The notes below the pieces were generated by a model. It saw only the letters and a list, made by a program, of their open reading frames with translations. It did no database searches and was not told the origin of the DNA. Positions 1 to 6,575 of a stretch of DNA of 6,677 nt are shown in pieces. The position numbers and the translations under genes were made by a program. Origin of the DNA: Azoarcus sp. (GTDB lineage Bacteria; Pseudomonadota; Gammaproteobacteria; Burkholderiales; Rhodocyclaceae); contig JAIRLA010000243.1 in the NCBI GenBank assembly GCA_031259795.1, positions 1 to 6,677 on the forward strand, read 5' to 3'. Each line of letters opens with the position of its first letter. The first letter of the stretch is position 1.

Positions 1-460
1 CGCGGCGCAACTGGCGGCCCCAACCGCGAAACTGCTGGACGTAAGTCGTGAAAAGCGCCAGGTGCGTGCCGGTGCGGGCAACTTGACCGAGGCGCTCGAG
101 GGCATATGCCCGCCCCGCCGCATCCGCCACGCCCGCCACCGCCGCCAGCGCGAAGAGCGCCGGATTTTGTTTCGGAGCGCGACCGGCCGTTGAAATTGCA
201 ACGACTTCGTCGACGACGAGGCCGGGATTGCTCCTGGCCAGGCGCAACACGACGGGAGCATTTTCCGCCGTCAGTTCGATCTGGGTGACATAATACGTGC
301 CGCCCTCGACGCCGAGGGTGAGAAAACGGCGCAACCGGGTCAAGTCATCGACAGCGAACACGAAACCGCCGGCCGAGTTGGCGACCTGATCGGCGCGCGC
401 GGATCGGGACTGCGGAGTCGTCCGCGTCGAAACGCCGGCAAGAGGATCGTGACGCGCCAT
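1..460 (-). CDS. rsr: Ro60 orthologue Rsr (TROVE domain), N-terminal 153 codons, cut by window edge
   Basis: Ro60/Rsr proteins form a HEAT-repeat (TROVE) ring that binds Y RNAs on its outer surface and the 3' ends of misfolded or single-stranded RNA in the central hole. In bacteria they act in RNA quality control, including as a partner of PNPase. Reading the minus strand from ATG at 460 gives an open frame to the left edge with no stop. After a roughly 24-residue polar leader, residues 25-63 carry the TROVE start (QVANSAGGF, then RFLTLGVEGGTYYVTQ at 46-60). GRAPKQNPALFALA (93-106), ARTGTHLALF (128-137) and GWGRQLRR (146-153) follow in the order seen in human Ro60 (NSAGG, SEGGTYY, PTHLF, WGRALR). 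The C-terminal two thirds, including the expected vWA/MIDAS part, lie outside the window. A Shine-Dalgarno AAAAGG sits 8 nt before the ATG. The Y-RNA gene lies directly upstream on the same strand, which strongly supports the call. Confidence 0.95.
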   Translation of the reverse strand, partial: MARHDPLAGVSTRTTPQSRSARADQVANSAGGFVFAVDDLTRLRRFLTLGVEGGTYYVTQIELTAENAPVVLRLARSNPGLVVDEVVAISTAGRAPKQNPALFALAAVAGVADAAGRAYALERLGQVARTGTHLALFTTYVQQFRGWGRQLRR

Positions 461-468
461 GATGGGAG

Positions 469-474
469 CCTTTT
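469..474 (-). promoter_or_regulatory. Ribosome binding site of rsr
   Basis: On the minus strand AAAAGG is followed by 8 nt and then the ATG at 460. No other in-frame ATG lies just upstream, so this site fixes the rsr start. It begins only 7 nt after the U-tract that ends the Y RNA, leaving no room for a separate rsr promoter downstream of yrlA. Confidence 0.7.
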
Positions 475-481
475 CGGTGAT

Positions 482-658
482 AAAAAATCCGGGCAGGATA
501 GACGCCGGCGCGGTCATGTTTGGCGCAACCGGATACGGTGCTCTACCAACTGAGCTATCCTCGGCAACGAAGAGCGGGATTCGAACCCGCGACCACCGGC
601 GTGGTAGGCGATAACCGATTACTGTCGGCCCGCCCCGACGCCCATCCTGCCCGGATTT
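482..658 (-). ncRNA. yrlA: YrlA-type bacterial Y RNA with tRNA-mimic domain
   Basis: Y RNAs bind Ro60/Rsr and gate or tether it. YrlA-type bacterial members carry a module that imitates tRNA. Read on the minus strand, the ends pair: 658-644 with 485-499 is 15 perfect bp, continuing 643-635 with 500-508 and 633-630 with 510-513. That is 28 bp with three G-U pairs and one G-G mismatch. A second helix pairs 620-615 with 532-527. The mimic then follows: a 3-4-bp anticodon-like stem (539-536 with 595-598), a T-arm with stem 590-586/578-574 and loop UUCGAAU (585-579), an acceptor-like stem 573-568/563-558 closed by loop UUGC (567-564), U8-A9 equivalents (557, 556), and a D-arm with stem 555-552/543-540 and loop AGUUGGUA. 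The residues for G18-U55, G19-C56, U8-A14, G15-C48 and U54-A58 contacts are all present. There is no CCA end or usable anticodon loop, so it is not a tRNA. A U6 tract (487-482) ends the RNA. It lies next to rsr, as expected of this family. Confidence 0.9.
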
Positions 659-748
659 CGCATGGGGCCACGGTCATGTGATCGACTGCCGGGGATTCAT
701 GAGCAATGATAACCGGCGGCCTTCGGCCCGTAGCCACGCGAAGTCTAA

Positions 749-818
749 CAAGTTCAAAAAGCATTGGCAATCCGTGTTCTTGTGAGAGCCGAATCCATGA
801 ACCCGCGTGCAAGTTCAA
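749..818. repeat. Direct repeat CAAGTTCAA upstream of the Y RNA gene
   Basis: The nonamer CAAGTTCAA occurs at 749-757 and 810-818, 61 bp apart, between the Y RNA 5' end and the divergent SDR gene. On the minus strand it reads TTGAACTTG. The spacing is close to six helical turns, so paired protein-binding sites are possible, but a chance match cannot be excluded from one sequence. Otherwise the 661-831 interval shows no convincing gene and no clear sigma-70 or sigma-54 promoter for the minus-strand transcript. Confidence 0.3.
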
Positions 819-831
819 TTCATCGCATCGG

Positions 832-861
832 GTGCCAGCCAGACTCTGTCTGGCGGATAAT
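832..861 (+). promoter_or_regulatory. Candidate promoter with a 17-bp dyad operator in its spacer, ahead of the SDR gene
   Basis: A -35-like GTGCCA (832-837) and a -10-like GATAAT (856-861) are separated by 18 bp. The spacer is almost exactly filled by a perfect inverted repeat, GCCAGAC (838-844), TCT, GTCTGGC (848-854). A dyad in this position is typical of repressor operators or of regulators that act on the spacer. The predicted transcript would start near 868 and lead into the gene starting at 918. The promoter hexamers are only moderately good, so the dyad is the stronger observation. It also sits about 180 bp upstream of the divergent Y RNA. Confidence 0.45.
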
Positions 862-905
862 AAAAAACATGCGGAAAAGATGGTAGAACAGGCAAAACGA
901 AAGAC

Positions 906-909
906 GGAG
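906..909 (+). promoter_or_regulatory. Ribosome binding site deciding the SDR start
   Basis: GGAG at 906-909 is 2 nt from the first ATG (912) but 8 nt from the second in-frame ATG (918). The spacing favours 918, which also gives the usual family beginning MKTLVIGG. Confidence 0.6.
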
Positions 910-917
910 AAATGAAA

Positions 918-1835
918 ATGAAAACCCTCGTGATCGGCGGGGCCAATTTCATTGGCCCCGTGCTCATCAGGCAATTGGCGCAGTCCGGCCATGAAGTCGT
1001 TGTGTTCCACAGACGAATTTCCCCCGAAATCCAATATGACCAGATCCAGGGGAATTGCAACGACGCGGATGATCTCCGCCGGGCGCTGGATGCCGTGGCG
1101 CCCGATGCGATTCTTCATATGGTCGCTTGGTCGCAAAAGCAAATCCACGTCCTGGAGCAGGCGCTGCGCGGCGGGAAAATACGCGCCGTCATCGCCTCCA
1201 GTGTCGATGTTTACAAGGCATATGAAGTCCTGCTCGGGTTGTCTGATGCGCCCGTCGTGGCCGCGCCTTGCGATGAACAGGCGGCGCTGCGCGATGTCCT
1301 GTATCCGTATCGCGGCAGGATAGAGGCGGATTTTGCCCATGATTACGAAAAGATTCTCATGGAAAAGGCCGCCATGCACAGCACGGTTCTCGATGCCGTC
1401 ATCTTGAGGCTCGGCATGGTCTATGGAAGGAACGATCCCAAGCATCGTTTCCTGGAGCCGATCCAGAAGATGCGCCAGGATACGAAGCGAATCGAATTGC
1501 CGAAGGATGCGGCCGCTTTCCGCGCCAGCAAATGCCATGTCGAGGATGTCGCCCATGGCATCATATTGGCCATGGAAAGCCATGCCACGCACGAAATCTA
1601 CAACCTTGCCGCGCGGCAGGCGTTATCCGAAATGGAATGGTATCAACGCATTGCGGGGCTCATGCATTGGCATGGCGACATCGTTGTCGACGAAACGTCC
1701 GCCGCGGCGGACGGGATGAACTACGCGCAGCCTCTCGTGGCGGATACGAGCAAAATACGAAGACAGTTGGGTTACGAAGAGCGCCTCCCGCTGGATGACG
1801 GCCTTGCCGATACGATTCACTGGGAACTGGAAAAT

Positions 1836-1844
<9 letters not shown>
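918..1844 (+). CDS. NAD(P)-dependent epimerase/dehydratase-like protein, atypical SDR
   Basis: This is a soluble Rossmann-fold protein of 308 residues (310 if the ATG at 912 is used). The N-terminal nucleotide-binding loop GGANFIG is at residues 7-13, followed by a helix and HEVVVFHRR (25-33), where the acidic residue that often selects NAD is replaced by basic residues. IASSVDVY (92-99), RLGMVYG (164-170), HVEDVAHGI (207-215) and DTSKIRRQLGY (276-286) follow the order seen in extended or atypical SDRs. The classical catalytic YxxxK is not obvious: the corresponding stretch reads DYEKILMEK (142-150). The substrate is therefore unknown, and it may be a reductase or a non-enzymatic member. The start resembles the SDR group that includes the chloroplast RNA-binding protein CSP41 (GGxxFIG), a similarity of family only. 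Base composition is less GC-rich than murA or pmbA, which hints at separate acquisition. It converges on murA with 27 bp between the stop codons. Confidence 0.8.
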
Positions 1845-3185
<1,341 letters not shown>

Positions 3186-4529
3186 TCATTTGCCGGCGAT
3201 TTTCATGCGTTCGATCAGCACCGATCCGCACTGCTTGGCGCCGCGCGGCAGGGCGTCGTTGCCGACGGCGACGATGCCCCGGAACATGTCGCGCAGGTTG
3301 CCGGCGATGGTCACTTCTTCGACCGGATACTTGATCCTGCCTTTTTCGACCCAGAAACCGGCGGCGCCGCGCGAGTAGTCGCCGGTGACGTAATTGACGC
3401 CCTGTCCGAGCAATTCGGTGACCAGCAGGCCCTTGTCCATTTTCTTCAGCAGCCCGGCAAGGCCGTCCTCGCCGGCCTTGACCCGCAGATGGTGCGAGCC
3501 GCCGGCATTGCCCGTGGTCTGGAGGCCGAGCTTGCGCGCGGTATAGGTGGAGAGGAAATAGCCTTGCAGCACGCCCCCGGCCACGACTTCGCGGTCGCGG
3601 GTGGCGACGCCGTCGTTGTCGAACCAGCTCGTGCCGAAAGTCTTGGGAAGGTGGGGACGTTCGCTGATGTCGATCGCGGGCGGGAATATTTGCTGGCCGA
3701 GGGCGTCGAGCAGGAAACTGGCGCGGCGATAGAGCGCGCCGCCGCTGGCGGCCTGCACGAAATTGCCGATGAGGCCGACCGCGATGGGCGCTTCGAAAAT
3801 GACCGGAGCTTCGCGGGTGCGGATTTTCCGCGCGCCGAGGCGGGCCAGCGTCCGCTCGCCGGCAATGCGCCCGACTTCTTCGGCGCGGGTGAGATCGGCG
3901 GCATCGCGCCGGGCATCGTGCCAATACTCGCGTTGCATGGCGTCGCCCTCGCCCGCGATGACCGCGCACGACAGCCCATGCCGGCTGCTCGCGTGGCCGC
4001 CCATGAAGCCCAGGCTGTTGGCGAAGACAAAATGCGATTGCTGGGTCGAGACATTCGCGCCCTCGGAATTGCGGATCAGCGGGTCGACCGCGAAGGCGGC
4101 CTCTTCGCACCGGCGCGCCAGCGCGATGGCTTCGCCGATTTCGAACTCCCACGGATGAAAGAGATCGAGATCGGGGCACTCGCGCGCCATCAGCGCCTTG
4201 TCGGCCAGCCCGGCGCAAGGGTCGGGCGCGGTGAAACGGGCAATGGACAGTGCCGCGTCGACCGTGGATTCCAGCGCCGCGCGGGAAAAGTCGGATGTGC
4301 TGGCCTGTCCGCGCCGCTGTCCCAGATAGACAGTGACGCCGATGCCTTTGTCACGGTTGTATTCGATGGTCTCCACCGCGCCCTTGCGCACCGTGACCGA
4401 CTGTCCGAAGCCTTCGGAAACATCGGTTTCGCAGGCCGACGCGCCTTTCTTGCGCGCATATTTGAGAATGTCGGCGGCAATCTCGCGCAGCCGGGACGGG
4501 GAGCAGGAAAAACCGGAGGCGGAAGTCAT
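3186..4529 (-). CDS. pmbA: Metalloprotease-like subunit PmbA/TldE
   Basis: PmbA (TldE) partners with TldD in a cytoplasmic protease that degrades unfolded peptides and matures ribosomal peptides such as microcin B17, and destroys the CcdA antitoxin in E. coli. The product has 447 residues from ATG 4529, the usual length. ACETDVSEGFGQSVTVRKG (32-50) is the family's N-terminal signature. The middle and C-terminal parts show SSRHGLSCAVIAGEG, TFGTSWFDNDGVATRD, NYVTGDYSRGAAGFWVE and the terminal GSVLIERMKIAGK. No HExxxH zinc motif is visible, as expected, since the zinc site lies in TldD, which is not in this window. A TTG at 4535 in the same frame would add two residues. Neither start has a clear Shine-Dalgarno; 4529 fits the family. 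It is divergent from darP, the arrangement common in betaproteobacteria, and upstream of murA on the same strand. Confidence 0.95.
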   Translation of the reverse strand: MTSASGFSCSPSRLREIAADILKYARKKGASACETDVSEGFGQSVTVRKGAVETIEYNRDKGIGVTVYLGQRRGQASTSDFSRAALESTVDAALSIARFTAPDPCAGLADKALMARECPDLDLFHPWEFEIGEAIALARRCEEAAFAVDPLIRNSEGANVSTQQSHFVFANSLGFMGGHASSRHGLSCAVIAGEGDAMQREYWHDARRDAADLTRAEEVGRIAGERTLARLGARKIRTREAPVIFEAPIAVGLIGNFVQAASGGALYRRASFLLDALGQQIFPPAIDISERPHLPKTFGTSWFDNDGVATRDREVVAGGVLQGYFLSTYTARKLGLQTTGNAGGSHHLRVKAGEDGLAGLLKKMDKGLLVTELLGQGVNYVTGDYSRGAAGFWVEKGRIKYPVEEVTIAGNLRDMFRGIVAVGNDALPRGAKQCGSVLIERMKIAGK

Positions 4530-4555
4530 GGGCAAAGGAAGAATCGTACAAGGCT

Positions 4556-4561
4556 TATAAT
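4556..4561 (+). promoter_or_regulatory. Consensus -10 element for darP in the pmbA-darP divergent region
   Basis: TATAAT at 4556-4561 is a perfect sigma-70 -10 hexamer. No good -35 hexamer is found 16-18 bp upstream. Transcription would start near 4568, giving a leader of about 25 nt with no evident Shine-Dalgarno before the darP ATG. On the minus strand the overlapping TAGAAT (4566-4561) and TATAAG could serve pmbA, so one short AT-rich patch may serve both genes. Confidence 0.45.
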
Positions 4562-4592
4562 TCTACCCCGCCCATGCCCATTGCCTCGACTG

Positions 4593-5189
4593 ATGATGGT
4601 TTTTCATCCCGATCATTCCCCGGACTCCGCCACGGATGGCGAGCCTGCCGATCCGCCGAGCAAAAGCCGCCGCAAGCGGGAAATGCATGCCCTGCAAGAA
4701 CTGGGCGCGCGGCTGGTGGCGCTGCCCGCCGAGCAACTGAAGAAAATGCCGCTGCCCGAAGCGCTCTCCGGCGCCGTTGCCGAAGCGCGGCGTCTGACCC
4801 GCAAGGACGAAGCCCTGCGCCGCCAGATGCAGTACATCGGCAAACTCATGCGCGGCATCGACCCGGAGCCGCTGCGCGCCCGGCTTGATGCCCTGCGCGG
4901 CCCGGCCGCGGCGGAAATCGCGCGCCAGCACAGGCTGGAGCGTCTGCGCGACGACCTTCTCGCCGACGAAAAAACCATCACGGAGATCGTCCGGGACTGG
5001 CCGCGGACCGATGTCCAGCAATTGCGCGCCTTGCGACGCAACGCCCTGAAAGAGCGCGAACAGCAGCGCCCTCCGCGGGCATACCGCGAAATCTTCCGCT
5101 TCCTGCGCGAACTCGATGGCGGAGACGGCGAGCAAGCCGCCGAGGACGGCCTGCCGTGGAACGACATGGACCGGACAGTCCGGGAATGA
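4593..5189 (+). CDS. darP: Ribosome maturation factor DarP (YjgA, DUF615)
   Basis: DarP/YjgA is a small basic protein that binds late 50S precursors and helps complete the peptidyl transferase centre. The product has 198 residues. After an acidic, proline-rich leader, SKSRRKREMHALQELG (23-38) and EALRRQMQYIGKLMR (73-87) are the hallmark stretches of the family, and a charged helical C-terminal half ends near RAYREIFRFLREL. The start is the first of two adjacent ATG codons (4593 and 4596); no convincing Shine-Dalgarno precedes them. The reading frame stays open far upstream through the antisense of pmbA and murA, but this is a GC-bias artefact and similarity begins only here. The stop overlaps the next gene's start as ATGA. 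Confidence 0.95.
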   Translation: MMVFHPDHSPDSATDGEPADPPSKSRRKREMHALQELGARLVALPAEQLKKMPLPEALSGAVAEARRLTRKDEALRRQMQYIGKLMRGIDPEPLRARLDALRGPAAAEIARQHRLERLRDDLLADEKTITEIVRDWPRTDVQQLRALRRNALKEREQQRPPRAYREIFRFLRELDGGDGEQAAEDGLPWNDMDRTVRE

Positions 5190-5683
5190 ACAAAAGCCCC
5201 GTCGCGCGCCTCCAGATCGACATTGCCCGCCAGCATCTCGAACTTTTCGCCGCCGATGGCGCATGCATCCGCCGCTACCCGGTTTCCACGGCGGCCAACG
5301 GCGCGGGCGAGCGCACGGGCAGCGAATGCACGCCGCGCGGCCGCCACCGCATCCGCGCGAAAATCGGCGGCGGCGCGCCGCCGGGCACGGTATTCAAAGG
5401 CCGCCGTCCGAACGGCGAAACGTGGACGCCCCGGCTCGCGGCGGCCCATCCGGGCCGCGACTGGATTCTGTCGCGCATCCTGTGGCTATGCGGCGAAGAA
5501 TCCGGCTTCAACCGCGGCGGCGACGTCGACAGCATGCGGCGCTACATCTATATCCACGGCACGGGCGACGACCAGCCCATGGGCGTGGCGCGCTCGCATG
5601 GCTGCATCCGCATGCGCAACCTCGACGTGATCGAGCTTTTCGATCTGGTCGCCGCGGGCGCGCCGGTCGTGATCGTGGCGTGA
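5186..5683 (+). CDS. YkuD-family L,D-transpeptidase without signal peptide
   Basis: YkuD-fold L,D-transpeptidases use a cysteine to cut and rejoin peptidoglycan stem peptides at the third residue, forming 3-3 crosslinks or attaching proteins. The 165-residue product is essentially a lone catalytic domain: LQIDIARQHLELF at the start, AANGAGERTGSECTPRGRH (36-54), then the active-site motif HGTGDDQPMGVARSHGCIR with His124, Ser137, His138, catalytic Cys140 and Arg142. The N-terminus (MNKSPVARLQIDIARQ) has no hydrophobic signal or lipobox, so export is not explained. Small cytosolic-looking relatives are common in proteobacteria and their substrate is unclear. The ATG overlaps the darP stop (ATGA), which suggests translational coupling. 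A 5-6-bp hairpin (5171-5183) lies just before the start. A start at 5156 in the same frame exists but would overlap darP by 34 bases and has no support. Confidence 0.9.
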   Translation: MNKSPVARLQIDIARQHLELFAADGACIRRYPVSTAANGAGERTGSECTPRGRHRIRAKIGGGAPPGTVFKGRRPNGETWTPRLAAAHPGRDWILSRILWLCGEESGFNRGGDVDSMRRYIYIHGTGDDQPMGVARSHGCIRMRNLDVIELFDLVAAGAPVVIVA

Positions 5684-5744
5684 CCCGGCCATGAAACCCG
5701 AGCGGAATCGAAACGTCTTTCTCATCTGACGGCTTCGTTGTGCC

Positions 5745-5772
5745 TTGATGCCATGGGCGGGCGGAGTATCCT
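5745..5772 (+). promoter_or_regulatory. Candidate sigma-70 promoter for the Trp-rich gene
   Basis: TTGATG (5745-5750) and TATCCT (5767-5772) are spaced by 16 bp in the interval between the L,D-transpeptidase and the next gene. Each hexamer matches the consensus at four positions or better. Transcription would start near 5779, about 50 nt before the ATG. This would make the downstream gene a separate transcription unit. Confidence 0.4.
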
Positions 5773-5828
5773 CGAATCCTGACGCCGCCCGGCGCAAAAC
5801 CGGAACGAACGGAAATCGGAGGAATGCG

Positions 5829-6209
5829 ATGAAAGACAGAAACGGAACAATGGCGGCGAACCTGTCCGGATGGCCGGAAATGTGGTTATCGGCATGGATG
5901 CGCCCCTGGGCCGCGTTCGGAGACTGGAATGCGCTGTGGGGCGGGCCATGGCGAAACTGGCTGGAATCGCTGGCGATGATGCCCGCGCCCTGGATGCCGG
6001 CGCTGGCCGCGGAAAGGCAGGGACAGCCCGCGGCGATTGATTTCTTCCTGCCATGGCTGCCGCGCGTGGAGGCGTGCATCGAGCCGCTCGACAGCCATTC
6101 CGGCGCTGATGCCGTGCGGGTGATGCTGCGCGCGATCCTGCCGGGCGGCGCGGATGGCCTGGAAATCGACGCCACAGTGATACACCGCCGCCGCGCCGCC
6201 GATACATGA
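5829..6209 (+). CDS. Unrecognised small tryptophan-rich protein (126 aa)
   Basis: I do not recognise this protein. A strong Shine-Dalgarno GGAGG (5818-5822) lies 6 nt before the ATG, and a candidate promoter lies upstream, so it is very likely translated. Its first half is unusual: Trp at residues 15, 19, 23, 27, 33, 37, 41, 44, 55 and 76, mostly four apart, which would place them along one face of a helix. Many Pro-Trp and Trp-Met pairs occur. The second half (residues 80-120) is more ordinary, with VRVMLRAILPGG then LEIDATVIHRR looking like a helix and a strand. There is no signal peptide and no clear transmembrane span. Possible roles include binding to a hydrophobic surface such as a storage granule or membrane, but this is speculation. 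It is flanked downstream by repeats. Confidence 0.7.
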   Translation: MKDRNGTMAANLSGWPEMWLSAWMRPWAAFGDWNALWGGPWRNWLESLAMMPAPWMPALAAERQGQPAAIDFFLPWLPRVEACIEPLDSHSGADAVRVMLRAILPGGADGLEIDATVIHRRRAADT

Positions 6210-6248
6210 AAGAAAGCAAGTGCGGAGAAAACAAAACGCCCGCCCCCT

Positions 6249-6344
6249 TCCCGCAGCAGTGGAATATCAGCGTCGATTCGCTCCGGATGGAACGAAACCC
6301 TCTCCCGCCCCTGCGGGGCGCCCTCTCCCGCAAGCGGGAGAGGG
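6249..6344. repeat. Intergenic hairpin repeat, copy A (complete)
   Basis: This copy matches 6491-6575 at most positions, including CAGCGTCG (6268-6275), CGCTCCG and GAAACCCTCTCCCG (6294-6307). It contains two hairpins: GCCCC-TGC-GGGGC (6307-6319) and an 11-bp stem CCCTCTCCCGC / GCGGGAGAGGG (6321-6331 with 6334-6344). No U-tract follows on either strand, so it looks like a dispersed extragenic repeat, although the large stem may also stop transcription from the upstream gene. Confidence 0.7.
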
Positions 6345-6390
6345 AAGTTCATCGGAAGAACCCGCCCTCGCAAAAGCCTCCCCCCTCGTC

Positions 6391-6418
6391 ATTGCGAGGG
6401 CCGCAGGCCCGCGGCAAT
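6391..6418. repeat. Hairpin element with ATTGC ends
   Basis: ATTGC (6391-6395) pairs with GCAAT (6414-6418), and inside it GGGCC (6398-6402) pairs with GGCCC (6406-6410) around GCA. The preceding CGTC and the following CCAG match a common type of intergenic repeat seen in many proteobacterial genomes (CGTCATTGCGAG...GCAATCCAG). The match is from memory of the pattern. Confidence 0.5.
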
Positions 6419-6426
6419 CCAGTTCG

Positions 6427-6458
6427 TTTCATCCGGCGCGCAGCGCCGCTGGATGAAA
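6427..6458. repeat. Hairpin element with TTTCATCC ends
   Basis: TTTCATCC (6427-6434) pairs with GGATGAAA (6451-6458). The helix continues with GGCGC (6435-6439) against GCGCC (6443-6447), around a GCA loop and with GCT bulged (6448-6450). No T-run follows on either strand. It directly follows the ATTGC-ended hairpin and may belong to one composite element. Confidence 0.5.
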
Positions 6459-6490
6459 AGGGGGAAGAAAGAATGGGACGCCTGTCCACG

Positions 6491-6575
6491 TCCCGCCGCC
6501 AAGAAAACAGCGTCGCTGCGCTCCGTATAGAAGGAAACCCTCTCCCGGCCCTGCGGGCCACCCTCCCCCGCAAGC
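6491..6575. repeat. Intergenic hairpin repeat, copy B (truncated)
   Basis: This is the second copy of the repeat at 6249-6344, offset by 240 bp over most of its length with a 2-nt indel near its left end. The small hairpin is kept with a compensating change: GGCCC-TGC-GGGCC (6547-6559) where copy A has GCCCC-TGC-GGGGC. The large hairpin is lost, because similarity stops at CCGCAAGC (6575) before the second arm. Confidence 0.65.

Noticed and set aside
106..288. Plus-strand 60-codon proline/arginine-rich frame
   Set aside because: It is antisense to the rsr coding region.
521..600. A conventional tRNA gene on the minus strand
   Set aside because: The T-arm comes before the D-arm, there is no CCA end, and no anticodon stem-loop closes. 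The acceptor strands are joined by a tetraloop. The Y-RNA mimic explains every part.
482..658. A circularly permuted, two-piece tmRNA
   Set aside because: The RNA is too short for a tag frame and pseudoknots, has a canonical D-arm with a 4-bp stem (tmRNA lacks one), and its acceptor lacks the tmRNA G-U identity pair and CCA.
661..860. Sigma-54 promoter for yrlA-rsr, as for the RtcR-controlled rsr locus of Salmonella
   Set aside because: TGGCAC appears on the minus strand near 832-837 but the GG-to-GC spacing is 8, not 10; the other GG-N10-GC match lacks the rest of the consensus.
555..1592. Long minus-strand open frame of 345 codons
   Set aside because: It is antisense to the SDR gene and starts in the Y RNA region; its end translates the T-arm of the tRNA mimic. 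No family similarity.
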